Positions 44,964 to 52,031 of a stretch of 64,000 nt of DNA are shown here, piece by piece. Each line of letters opens with the position of its first letter. Position 1 is the stretch's first letter. The notes under the pieces are model-generated. The model was not told the DNA's origin, did no database searches, and was given only the letters and a program-made list of their open reading frames with translations. The position numbers and the translations under genes were made by a program. Source of the stretch: an uncultured Clostridium sp. (lineage in GTDB: Bacteria; Bacillota; Clostridia; Clostridiales; Clostridiaceae); assembly GCA_900547475.1 (NCBI GenBank), contig URGW01000009.1, positions 24,224 through 88,223 of the forward strand, read 5' to 3'.

Positions 44964-45099
44964 TTTAGCTATAACACCTCTCTTCTATTATACCCCATGT
45001 AGTGAACAATAGTAATAGTTTAAAATAGATTTGATGTGTAATATTTCAAAGAAATTGCAATTACTTACAAAAAAAGCGTAAAAATTTGCAACAAAAGTG

Positions 45100-45155
45100 T
45101 TGACAATGACCAAAATGGACGTTATACTTTAGATATCAGGTGACCAAAATGGTCA
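45100..45155 (+). promoter_or_regulatory. early rightward promoter with two repressor operators
   Basis: -35 TTGACA (45100-45105), 17-base spacer, -10 TATACT (45123-45128). The spacer is filled by the operator TGACCAAAATGGACG (45107-45121), and a perfect palindromic copy TGACCAAAATGGTCA (45141-45155) lies just after the start site. Binding at either would shut the early operon. Confidence 0.75.
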
Positions 45156-45181
45156 TAAGAAAAGGAGGAGGTGAAGTAATA

Positions 45182-45397
45182 ATGACGAATATCATTAAAG
45201 CTATAAGAGTTTATAATGGATACTCACAAGATGATGTTGCTAAAGGAATTGAAATGTCTAAAAGAACTTATTTTACTAAAGAAAATAATCCTAAGTTATT
45301 TACAGTAGGCGAGTTAGAAAAATTAGCAAGTTTTTTAAAGGTAGATAAGGAAATTTTTTTTAAAAATAAAATGACCATTTTGGACATTATAAATTAA
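45182..45397 (+). CDS. small HTH regulator (Cro-like position)
   Basis: About 71 residues with an XRE-like HTH (KAIRVYNGYSQDDVAKGIEMSKRTYFTKE). As the first gene of the early operon it sits where Cro is expected. ATG 45182 follows AGGAGGAGGTG; an ATG-containing stretch from 45140 in frame overlaps the operator and is non-coding. A third operator overlaps its last codons. Confidence 0.72.
   Translation: MTNIIKAIRVYNGYSQDDVAKGIEMSKRTYFTKENNPKLFTVGELEKLASFLKVDKEIFFKNKMTILDIIN
45372..45386. promoter_or_regulatory. third repressor operator copy
   Basis: TGACCATTTTGGACA reads on the other strand as TGTCCAAAATGGTCA, 14 of 15 bases identical to the operator at 45141-45155. It lies inside the 3' end of the first early gene, about 26 bases before the next start. 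Confidence 0.6.
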
Positions 45398-45411
45398 TAA
45401 GGAGGAAATAT

Positions 45412-45672
45412 ATGATTACATTCGGTGAAAGTTTGATCTATTATATGGAACTTAAAAATTTATCTTCTTATGGCTTAAGTAGAATAAGTGGAGTTGAAAA
45501 GGGATATATAAGCGAGTTGAAAGATGGCATTAAAGATAATCCAAGCATAAGAATTATTTGCAAGTTATGCAAGGCTTTAGAAATATCGCCAAATGAACTT
45601 ATACCAGAATGTATGTGGGGGAACGATGGAATTATTGACAGTAAAGGAAGTAGCACAGAAATTAAAAATTAA
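45412..45672 (+). CDS. XRE-family HTH regulator
   Basis: The 86-residue protein is one HTH domain (MELKNLSSYGLSRISGVEKGYISELKDG ... ALEISPNELI). Such small proteins in the early operon tune the lysis-lysogeny switch. RBS AAGGAGGA. Its last 47 bases overlap the next gene in another frame. Confidence 0.85.
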   Translation: MITFGESLIYYMELKNLSSYGLSRISGVEKGYISELKDGIKDNPSIRIICKLCKALEISPNELIPECMWGNDGIIDSKGSSTEIKN

Positions 45673-45832
45673 TATTAATTTAGTTTATGCCCTTATAAAG
45701 GCAGGACATTTACAAGGTTTAAAACTTGGAGCTACAAAGGTAACATCTTATGAATTAGAGAGATTCATCAGAGAAGCATCAGGAAAAGATTTTAGTGATC
45801 TCAATAATGTAACTGAATATGTTTCAAATTAG
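45626..45832 (+). CDS. excisionase-type winged-helix protein
   Basis: About 68 residues, beginning LLTVKEVAQKLKININLVYALIKAGHLQGLKLGATKVTSYELERF, the helix-turn-helix_17/excisionase fold. It may be the Xis partner of the integrase or a small regulator. ATG 45626 lies just after GGGGGAACG; the frame is also open from 45593. Confidence 0.8.
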   Translation: MELLTVKEVAQKLKININLVYALIKAGHLQGLKLGATKVTSYELERFIREASGKDFSDLNNVTEYVSN

Positions 45833-45843
45833 GAGTTGATAAC

Positions 45844-46119
45844 ATGAATAATTTAGAAGTTAAAAATCTAGTAATGAAAATAATGAATGAAGCTTATGAT
45901 AAGAGTATATTAACTAATGCAGAAGTATTTGTTAATTTTTATGCCCATACAAAGAATTTATCAATAGATATATATCCAATGGGGTGGGATAAAAGAAAAG
46001 AAATAAATAATAAAAAGTATGAAGTTAATTTAGAGGCTAAAAAATGGTTAAAATTCAAAACTATAGATGAAATCATTAAGGCTCTTGATGGTATATATAA
46101 AGAGATTTGTACACTTTAA
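45844..46119 (+). CDS. hypothetical early phage protein
   Basis: A 91-residue protein with no family I recognise. It is mildly basic with predicted helices and strands mixed (VFVNFYAHTKNLSIDIYPMGWDKR). It follows the excisionase-like gene closely with AGGAGTTG as RBS. Confidence 0.65.
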   Translation: MNNLEVKNLVMKIMNEAYDKSILTNAEVFVNFYAHTKNLSIDIYPMGWDKRKEINNKKYEVNLEAKKWLKFKTIDEIIKALDGIYKEICTL

Positions 46120-46126
46120 GATAAGT

Positions 46127-46257
46127 AGGCTGAAAAGCCTTTTTAAATGATCGAATATGCGAAAAATGATGTAGAAAAAGTTAATAAAAAGTTATATAAG
46201 GCGATAAGCCTTAAAAAAATACACATGCTGCGAAAAATGAAGTAGAAAAATTAATAA
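46127..46257 (+). repeat. two hairpins and an imperfect 29-30 bp direct repeat
   Basis: AGGCT-GAAA-AGCCT-TTTT (46127-46144) looks like a short terminator, and AAGGC/GCCTT (46198-46212) forms a second hairpin. Copies of a 29-30 base unit starting TGCGAAAAATGA lie at 46158-46187 and 46229-46257, differing by one base and one single-base gap. They alternate with the hairpins, so this may be a duplicated non-coding unit. Confidence 0.55.
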
Positions 46258-46271
46258 TGGAGGATAACAAA

Positions 46272-47015
46272 ATGGAAAATGTAAAACATATGCACAAAGA
46301 TGTTGTAATAACAAGAAAAGATGGAGAATTAGTTGTAACTAGTAGACAAGTTGCAGATGATTTTGAGAAAGAACACTCAAAGGTAATTAGAACTATAGAA
46401 AATTTATTTCAAGGTATAGCCAAAAGTGGCGACACCCCTAGTAAATATTTCATTATGGATTCATATGAAAATGAGCAAAATAAACAGAAGTATATTCAAT
46501 ATCTTGTAACACAAAGAGGGTTTAGCTTGTTAGTTATGGGATTTACTGGGGCAAAGGCATTGGAATGGAAGTTAAAGTATATTGAAGCATTTAACAAGAT
46601 GGAACAAGCTATTAAAAATCCATATGCACATTTAAGTAAAGAAGTACAAGCTATATTTGCATTAGATCATAAGCAACAGCAATTAGCAGTTGAAGTTAAG
46701 GAACTTAAAGAAGGTATGCCACTTTTTAATGTTGAGTGCAAGGAAATACAAGCTGCAGTTAAAAGAAAAGGTGTAGAAATATTAGGGGGTAAAAATTCAG
46801 TAGCTTATAAAAATAATTCTATAAGAGGAAAAGTTTATTCTGATATTCAACAACAATTAAGAAGAGAATTTGGAGTAAGTAGATATGAAGCTATAAAGAG
46901 ATGTCAACTTCCAGTAGCACATGAAATAGTTTCTAAGTATACAGCACCAATTTATTTAGTCAATGAGATTTACCTATTAAATCAACAGTTAAGTGATGCA
47001 GATTATACAGTATAG
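46272..47015 (+). CDS. Rha-family phage regulatory protein with ORF6C domain
   Basis: About 247 residues. The N-terminal Rha/pRha domain (about 8-95) has the typical TRKDGELVVTSRQVADDFEKEHSKVIRTI ... YLVTQRGFSLLVMGFTG, and the C-terminal part (about 120-245) matches ORF6C-type phage antirepressors (REFGVSRYEAIKRCQL). It is probably an early regulator or antirepressor. ATG 46272 lies 8 bases after GGAGG; an ATG at 46257 overlaps the RBS. Confidence 0.87.
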   Translation: MENVKHMHKDVVITRKDGELVVTSRQVADDFEKEHSKVIRTIENLFQGIAKSGDTPSKYFIMDSYENEQNKQKYIQYLVTQRGFSLLVMGFTGAKALEWKLKYIEAFNKMEQAIKNPYAHLSKEVQAIFALDHKQQQLAVEVKELKEGMPLFNVECKEIQAAVKRKGVEILGGKNSVAYKNNSIRGKVYSDIQQQLRREFGVSRYEAIKRCQLPVAHEIVSKYTAPIYLVNEIYLLNQQLSDADYTV

Positions 47016-47026
47016 GAGTGAATGTT

Positions 47027-47155
47027 ATGAATTTATGGGGAATGTTTAGTTTTGTATTACCAGTTGCTTTATGCGTTATTTGTGGAGCTATGGCTGTATT
47101 GGCATCAATTATAGGATATTTAATAGAAGGAGTTAATAATGCAAAGAAAAATTAA
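47027..47155 (+). CDS. small membrane protein (42 aa)
   Basis: A 42-residue protein, MNLWGMFSFVLPVALCVICG onward, with one long hydrophobic helix and a short polar tail (NNAKKN). RBS AGGAGTG is well placed 5-6 bases before ATG, and it packs tightly between neighbours, overlapping the next start by 17 bases. Confidence 0.55.
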   Translation: MNLWGMFSFVLPVALCVICGAMAVLASIIGYLIEGVNNAKKN

Positions 47156-47300
47156 GACTAGAAAAGAATTGCTAGAAGAAAGAATAAGCAAATTAGAAAG
47201 TTATATATTTTGTGATGATTGTGGGGAAACACTTAAAAATATTTACACAGAGCATCTTAGTTATTTAAGAAAAGAGTTAAAAGAGTGTGAGGTGGATTAG
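47139..47300 (+). CDS. small coiled-coil protein with CxxC (53 aa)
   Basis: A 53-residue, strongly helical and charged protein (RKELLEERISKLESYIFCDDCGETLKN) with a CDDC pair. RBS AGAAGGAG. Its stop TAG directly abuts the next ATG. Confidence 0.55.
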   Translation: MQRKIKTRKELLEERISKLESYIFCDDCGETLKNIYTEHLSYLRKELKECEVD

Positions 47301-47630
47301 ATGTTATTTAATAGATTACTAGATTTACATGGAGAATTGACATATAAGGAATATGAATTATTGCTTAAAGTTGTTAAAGATGATATTCAGTTTGGAAAGG
47401 ACTTAGGGATTGAGTATACAGATACTAAGATATTAAATGTAATAAATAATACAGCTAATGTAATTAGGAGGTTAGACATGAAACAATTAAAAAAATTAAC
47501 TAGAGAACAAAAGAAATTTTTAATGGAGGAAGGATTAGATCCTAGAGATTTTCTTATAGAAAGATCAACTCCAGAAGCATTTGTTTTTTACAATATTCAT
47601 ACAAAGGTTTTATGGAATTTTAGGAGATAA
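47301..47630 (+). CDS. hypothetical protein with in-frame internal start of a DUF6906-like protein
   Basis: The frame encodes 109 residues. The last 50 (MKQLKKLTREQKKFLMEEGLDPRDFL onward) resemble the small stand-alone phage family DUF6906, and their ATG at 47478 has a strong RBS AGGAGG at 47466-47471, 6 bases upstream. Either two proteins are made from one frame, or this is a fusion of a 59-residue helical segment to the small protein. Confidence 0.65.
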   Translation: MLFNRLLDLHGELTYKEYELLLKVVKDDIQFGKDLGIEYTDTKILNVINNTANVIRRLDMKQLKKLTREQKKFLMEEGLDPRDFLIERSTPEAFVFYNIHTKVLWNFRR

Positions 47631-47716
47631 AAGAAAATGGACATACCACAGCGACCAAACTAAAGGTAAGTCCAAATAAAAAGAATCATTATTATTATAA
47701 CAGAAGGGGAAAGAAA

Positions 47717-48511
47717 ATGGCAGAGGCAAATTATTATGCAATTATACCAGCTAATGTTAGATACGATTCAGAGTTATCTGATAAAGCTAAGTTACTCTAT
47801 GGGGAAATAACAGCACTAACTAATAAAGAAGGTTACTGTTGGGCATCAAACAACTATTTTGCTGAATTATATGGAGTTAAAGTATTATGCATTAAACGAA
47901 ATATAAAGGATTTAGTTGATAAAGGTTATTTAAAATCAGTATTAATATATGATGGCAAGTTAGTGAAAGAAAGAAGATTATATTTAAATAATAATGTATC
48001 ATTTTCAGATTTAAACAGTAATGATAGTGGTATCAAAAAAGATACTAGGGGTGGTATCAAAAAAGATACTAGGGGTGGTATCAAAAAAGATACGGATATT
48101 ATTACAAGTATTAATACTACAAGTATTAATATATATAGTCGAATTATTGATTATTTAAATAAAAAAGCTGATACAAGATATAGAAGTACTACAAAGAAGA
48201 ATAAAGACTTAATTAAGGCTCGAATAAATGAAGGATTTAGTGAAGATGATTTTATTAAAGTTATTGATAATAAAGTCAATGAATGGGCCAATACAGATAT
48301 GGAGAAGTATTTAAGACCAGAAACTTTATTTGGTACAAAATTTGAAGGGTATTTAAATCAAAAGGAGTTAAAAAATGGACAATATAACAACGGGAAATGT
48401 GGTAATAGATGGAGTACTGGAAAGGATAAGAAAAGCTTCAATGTCAACACAGAAAGTCAATACGGAGAGCTTAGTGATGAAGATAGAAGAAGGGCAGAAG
48501 AACTCATATAA
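47717..48511 (+). CDS. phage replication initiator / replisome organiser
   Basis: The 264-residue protein has an N-terminal winged-helix domain (about 1-90, YYAIIPANVRYDSELSDKAKLLYGEITALTN) as in phage replisome organisers, a repeat linker (GGIKKDTR three times, about 105-126), and a C-terminal conserved phage region (about 145-215, YLNKKADTRYRSTTKKNKDLIKARINEGFSEDDFIKVID). It would open the phage origin and recruit the loader encoded next. The gene contains iterons that may be the origin itself. Confidence 0.85.
   Translation: MAEANYYAIIPANVRYDSELSDKAKLLYGEITALTNKEGYCWASNNYFAELYGVKVLCIKRNIKDLVDKGYLKSVLIYDGKLVKERRLYLNNNVSFSDLNSNDSGIKKDTRGGIKKDTRGGIKKDTDIITSINTTSINIYSRIIDYLNKKADTRYRSTTKKNKDLIKARINEGFSEDDFIKVIDNKVNEWANTDMEKYLRPETLFGTKFEGYLNQKELKNGQYNNGKCGNRWSTGKDKKSFNVNTESQYGELSDEDRRRAEELI
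48029..48093 (+). repeat. 24-bp direct repeats (iterons), candidate phage origin
   Basis: Units start at 48029, 48053 and 48077 with a 24-base period; the first two are identical and the third is kept for 17 bases. Each contains the inverted repeat GTATC-AAAAAA-GATAC. They lie inside the initiator gene, where lambda-type phages carry their origin. Confidence 0.75.
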
Positions 48512-49181
48512 CTGCGATAAGTGTAAGGATACTACATGGATACTTGATAGTAATGGGAAAGTAGTAGAAAGATGCAAGTGCTATGAAATTATAAAAGTTA
48601 GAGAGCAATGGGAAGCTTCAGGACTTAAAACAGATGATTTGGACAAGACATTTAAAAGCTATGAACCTTGGAATGATTTAACCAAGAGAATGAAAGGTGT
48701 AACAACTAACTACTATTTAAGATTTAAAGAAATAGAAAAGACGAAGCATAATTCAATATTATTTTGTGGACAGCCAGGATCAGGGAAAACTCATTTAAGT
48801 ATAGCTTTAGCTAATAATTTCATTAAAAAAGATAACAAAAAGGTTGTGTACATGCCATATAGAAGTGTGATTACTACATTAAAGCAGAATATTCTAGATA
48901 AAGAATATTATAAGAATTTAGTTGGTAAGTACCAGATGGCAGAAATACTTTTAATAGATGATTTATTCAAAGGAAAAGTAAATGAAACTGATATCAATAT
49001 AATGTTTGAAATAATTAACCATAGATATATTAATAAATTGCCAATCATATGCAGCACAGAATATTTAGTTGAGGAAATGTTAAGTTTTGACGAAGCAATT
49101 GGAAGTAGAATCTATGAAATGGCAAAAGGATTCATTGTTGAAGTTAAGGGCCAAGAAAATAATTATAGATTGAGAGGTTAG
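48375..49181 (+). CDS. DnaC/IstB-like helicase loader ATPase
   Basis: The 268-residue protein has a zinc-binding-like set CDKCKDT...CKC (47, 50, 67, 69), Walker A GQPGSGKT (132-139), Walker B ILLIDDLFKG and a sensor region ICSTEYLVEEML. It would load the replicative helicase at the phage origin. ATG 48375 has AAAGGAG 8 bases upstream, yet lies 137 bases before the end of the initiator gene in another frame, so the two genes share an unusually long coding overlap. Confidence 0.9.
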   Translation: MDNITTGNVVIDGVLERIRKASMSTQKVNTESLVMKIEEGQKNSYNCDKCKDTTWILDSNGKVVERCKCYEIIKVREQWEASGLKTDDLDKTFKSYEPWNDLTKRMKGVTTNYYLRFKEIEKTKHNSILFCGQPGSGKTHLSIALANNFIKKDNKKVVYMPYRSVITTLKQNILDKEYYKNLVGKYQMAEILLIDDLFKGKVNETDINIMFEIINHRYINKLPIICSTEYLVEEMLSFDEAIGSRIYEMAKGFIVEVKGQENNYRLRG

Positions 49182-49184
49182 AAA

Positions 49185-49550
49185 ATGGATTTAAAGATGT
49201 ATTTATTAGATAAATCAGAAAAGCTTGGATTAGATAATAAAGATTTAACTTTAATAGAGTTTAGAAATTTATTATTGCAGGAAGTAAAAGAAAGTGAAAT
49301 TGAAATAGAGAAAATCAGAGTTTATAAGAACTATGGTGAAAAGGCTCAAAAACATAGGATTTTATTAGCACAAGAATTATTAGATGTAATCCAAATATGT
49401 ATAACTGGATTAGTGATGTTAGCAAAGGAAGGAATAGATCTTAAACTTCAGCTTTGGAAGCATAACTACAAGTTAATAAATGAGAGGCAATGGAAGTACA
49501 AAAAGTTTATTGAAATGAGGGTGATGGAGAATGTTAGTAAAAATGATTAA
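49185..49550 (+). CDS. hypothetical phage protein, MazG-like helical fold
   Basis: A 121-residue, all-helical protein. The layout (QELLDVIQICITGLVML then LWKHNYKLINERQWKY) resembles the MazG-like/dUTPase-like small phage proteins that act on nucleotides, with acidic residues in NLLLQEVKESEIEIEK. That assignment is tentative. RBS AGAGGTTAG. Confidence 0.62.
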   Translation: MDLKMYLLDKSEKLGLDNKDLTLIEFRNLLLQEVKESEIEIEKIRVYKNYGEKAQKHRILLAQELLDVIQICITGLVMLAKEGIDLKLQLWKHNYKLINERQWKYKKFIEMRVMENVSKND

Positions 49551-49863
49551 CAAGGTTGTAGAGAAAATAAAATTCAAGTTTAAAGGAACTCAAAATCAAG
49601 AGTTCGTATTTGAATCAAACATTTCAGTGCCATTTGAGGATCCAGAAGTTATTTCTGAGGAAAAGTTTATTGATGCAGTAGAAGCAGCTAATATTGATTT
49701 AACTTCAAGAGAGGATATTAAAGGGTCAAGAAGATTAAGTAAGATTGAAAAATATTATATTTATACCTCAATCGTAGATAAGGACAAGTTACACCTTGTA
49801 AGAATTTTATTGAATACAAAGAAATTTAGGGTAAAAAAGAAGTTAGTAAAGAGGTTATTGTAA
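49531..49863 (+). CDS. hypothetical phage protein
   Basis: A 110-residue protein with no recognised domain. An acidic middle (VPFEDPEVISEEKF) is followed by a very basic C-terminus (KKFRVKKKLVKRLL). It overlaps the previous gene by 20 bases, with GAGGGTGATGGAGA as RBS. Confidence 0.6.
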   Translation: MLVKMINKVVEKIKFKFKGTQNQEFVFESNISVPFEDPEVISEEKFIDAVEAANIDLTSREDIKGSRRLSKIEKYYIYTSIVDKDKLHLVRILLNTKKFRVKKKLVKRLL

Positions 49864-49990
49864 TGGGGATAGTAGAAAAACTTTTTGTGATTTAACTGAA
49901 TATTACTACTTTAAAGGTTTACCACTTAAGGAAGCATTAAATAAGGCAACAAAATTATTAGGAAAAGAAAGAGGGGATAAATATGAATAA
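49863..49990 (+). pseudogene. small frame-disrupted gene between a hypothetical gene and ssb
   Basis: ATG 49863 gives MGIVEKLFVI and then stops at 49893-49895. A different frame (from 49862) reads smoothly as CDLTEYYYFKGLPLKEALNKATKLLGKERGDKYE up to 49990, overlapping the ssb start, but has no start codon. A -1 shift near the CTTTTTG at 49881-49887 would join the two into a 42-residue protein. It is either a broken small gene or a sequencing or assembly indel. Confidence 0.45.
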
Positions 49991-50396
49991 AGTAGTTTTA
50001 ATTGGGAGAACAACTAAGTCACCAGAATTAAGATATGCACCAGGCACAGGAACAGCAGTATGCAGATTTACATTAGCAGTACCAAGAGCATTTAAGAAGG
50101 ATGAAGCAGATTTTGTTAATTGTGTAGCGTTTGGAAAGATAGGAGAAACTATAGCTCAATATGTTCTAAAAGGTAGACAAGTAGCTGTTAGTGGAAGTAT
50201 TAGAACTGGATCATATGAAAATAATACAGGAAATAAAGTTTATACAACTGATGTTGTGCTAGATGGATTTGAATTTATAGGTAATAGTAGCAGTAGTAAT
50301 TCAGATAATGCAGGAACATGGAATCAACCAACAGATAATTCAGATATGGGATTTGGAGATATGACTCCAGTAGATGATGGTGATATGCCATTTTAA
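49983..50396 (+). CDS. ssb: phage single-stranded DNA-binding protein
   Basis: The 137-residue protein has an OB fold (about 1-105, MNKVVLIGRTTKSPELRYAPGTGTAVCRFTLAVPR, FVNCVAFGKIGETIAQYV) and a Ser/Asn-rich linker with the acidic tip DDGDMPF that recruits partner proteins. It protects single-stranded DNA in phage replication. RBS GAGGGG. Confidence 0.95.
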   Translation: MNKVVLIGRTTKSPELRYAPGTGTAVCRFTLAVPRAFKKDEADFVNCVAFGKIGETIAQYVLKGRQVAVSGSIRTGSYENNTGNKVYTTDVVLDGFEFIGNSSSSNSDNAGTWNQPTDNSDMGFGDMTPVDDGDMPF

Positions 50397-50453
50397 AAAT
50401 TAAATATCGGTAGTTGCATAATTTGCAACTACCGAGCTAAAGGGGATATAAGA

Positions 50454-51380
50454 ATGAATAATAGATGGAGAGAAGAAGAAATTCAGTATTTAGAAGATAG
50501 TTGGGGAGTTTATAGTATACCTACTATAGCTAAAAAATTAAATAGACCAATTGGTGGAGTGAAAGCTAAAGCATATAGAATAGGCTTAGATCAACATTTA
50601 TATTCGGGAGGGAAAGTAACATTAAATTTAGTTATTCAGAATTTGGGGTATAAGTCATACACTTGGATGGCAAAGCAATTTTTAAAATATGGATGTCCTA
50701 TTCAAAATAAAAAAGTAAATAATAAAAGCTTTAAGGTTATCGAGATAAATGAGTTTTGGGAGTGGGCTAAAGAAAATCAAGATATTTTAAACTTTAGATA
50801 TTTTGAAGAAAATAGTTTAGGATTAGAACCAAAATGGGTTAAAGAGAAAAGGAGGCAAGATAGAATAAATCTTAAAAAGCTTAACAAAAACAAATTATGG
50901 ACAAGGGAAGAAGAAACTTTATTAATTGCTAAGTTAAAAAGTTATAGATATACGTGCAAAGAATTAGCTGAAGAGTTTAATAGAACTGAAAATTCGATTT
51001 TAAGAAAAATATCTAAAATGAAAATTCCATATAGGCCAGTACCTAAAAACGAGAAAAAAATAAATGAAATAATATGGACGAATAAAGAAAATGAAAAGTT
51101 TGTAAGGTTATATAAAAGTGGATATTCAATAAAAGAAATTTCAGATATTTTAAGAAAGAGTGAAGAGCTAATAGAAGAAAGGGTTAATTTATTAAATTCT
51201 CAATATAAGGGTGAAAAAAGAAATAGGCCTTGGAGTATAGTGGAAGAAAAATATTTATTTAAATACAAGGATTCTAAGACTTACAATGAATTAGCCTTAG
51301 AGTTGAATAGAAGTAAAGATTCTATTCAGAAGAAAGTTTCTAGATTAAATCTCAATTTAGTACATGCAATTAGCGGTTGA
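50454..51380 (+). CDS. DNA-binding protein with four Myb/SANT-like HTH repeats
   Basis: In this 308-residue protein a W-x-x-E-E start followed by a three-helix unit recurs four times: about 4-45 (RWREEEIQYLEDSWGVYSIPTIAKKLNRP), 152-195 (LWTREEETLLIAKLKSYRYTCKELAEEFNRT), 210-250 and 258-300 (PWSIVEEKYLFKYKDSKTYNELALELNRS). Phage proteins with one or two such repeats are common; four in a row is unusual. A role in transcription or DNA packaging control is possible but not shown. RBS AAAGGGGA. Confidence 0.8.
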   Translation: MNNRWREEEIQYLEDSWGVYSIPTIAKKLNRPIGGVKAKAYRIGLDQHLYSGGKVTLNLVIQNLGYKSYTWMAKQFLKYGCPIQNKKVNNKSFKVIEINEFWEWAKENQDILNFRYFEENSLGLEPKWVKEKRRQDRINLKKLNKNKLWTREEETLLIAKLKSYRYTCKELAEEFNRTENSILRKISKMKIPYRPVPKNEKKINEIIWTNKENEKFVRLYKSGYSIKEISDILRKSEELIEERVNLLNSQYKGEKRNRPWSIVEEKYLFKYKDSKTYNELALELNRSKDSIQKKVSRLNLNLVHAISG

Positions 51381-51388
51381 TGAAGAAT

Positions 51389-51464
51389 TTTGAATAAAAG
51401 AGAGGTGAAACCATGACAAAGTTAAATAGTGAAGTGCTTAATGGACAAGTATCAATATTTGATT
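51389..51464 (+). repeat. duplicated gene start, copy 1
   Basis: The 27 bases ending in ATG 51413-51415 are identical to 52331-52357, and similarity continues for about 17 codons, coding the shared N-terminus KLNSEVLNGQVSIFD. The copies then diverge completely. Confidence 0.8.
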
Positions 51465-51685
51465 TAATGGGATTAACAACTATAACTACAGCAAAAAAAG
51501 TTATAAAAAGAGTAATATTTAAACCTAAATATAGATGGCAAGCTAATTTTTTTAATGAGTTTAAAATTGGTAAAGAGTATGATGTTGTAAATGAATATAA
51601 AAACAGATGTGGAATAGAATTTTATGTACTTGATGGAATTGAAAGAGAAGCATGGCGTGAATTGTTTGAAGAGATAAAAGAATAA
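51413..51685 (+). CDS. hypothetical protein with N-terminal QVSIF motif, copy 1
   Basis: The 90-residue protein shares its first 17 residues and its RBS region with the gene at 52355, then differs (VIKRVIFKPKYRWQANFFNEFKIGKEYDVV). The shared part contains QVSIF at residues 12-16, close to the beta-clamp binding consensus QL(S/D)LF. The C-terminal part has no known family. RBS AGAGGTG. Confidence 0.65.
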   Translation: MTKLNSEVLNGQVSIFDLMGLTTITTAKKVIKRVIFKPKYRWQANFFNEFKIGKEYDVVNEYKNRCGIEFYVLDGIEREAWRELFEEIKE

Positions 51686-51700
51686 TTTGGAGGGATAGAA

Positions 51701-52009
51701 ATGAAGAAATATAAAGTTAAAGTAGAGCAAATAAAAGAGTACGAAATAGAAATTGATGATAACAAAATATCAATTGAAGATTTAGAAGCGTTTGAAAGTG
51801 TAATGTATAAACTTGATGAAGTAGAAGATGATAAATATGCTTCATTTGCTTATGAAATAGCTAGAAATAAAGCTAATGATTTAAGTTTTGAAGGGATAGG
51901 ATATCCATTGATAAAAGGGAGAAGTTATATAAAGGATATGGAAAATGAGAATATCAATATCAGTATGATTGATGAAGACTATGAAGATATTGAAGTAGAA
52001 GAATTATAA
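51701..52009 (+). CDS. acidic hypothetical phage protein
   Basis: A 102-residue, strongly acidic protein starting MKKYKVKVEQIKEYEIEIDDNKIS, a beta-strand-rich opening common in small phage and zinc-ribbon-adjacent proteins. The C-terminal tail is almost all Asp/Glu (DEDYEDIEVEEL). No function can be given; such acidic proteins sometimes mimic DNA. RBS GGAGGGA. Confidence 0.6.
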   Translation: MKKYKVKVEQIKEYEIEIDDNKISIEDLEAFESVMYKLDEVEDDKYASFAYEIARNKANDLSFEGIGYPLIKGRSYIKDMENENINISMIDEDYEDIEVEEL

Positions 52010-52031
52010 TTCATAATTTGGAGGAATAATA

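Noticed and set aside
45140..45181. Upstream in-frame start of the first early phage gene
   Set aside because: It overlaps the operator and the RBS AGGAGGAGGTG; the ATG at 45182 is the only well-placed start.
48029..48093. CRISPR-like array
   Set aside because: The repeats are directly tandem without spacers and lie in frame inside the initiator gene; iterons explain them better.
49878..49895. Programmed -1 frameshift in the small gene before ssb
   Set aside because: The T-run does not make a standard X-XXY-YYZ heptamer in the zero frame, and no stimulatory structure is evident; a simple indel is more likely.
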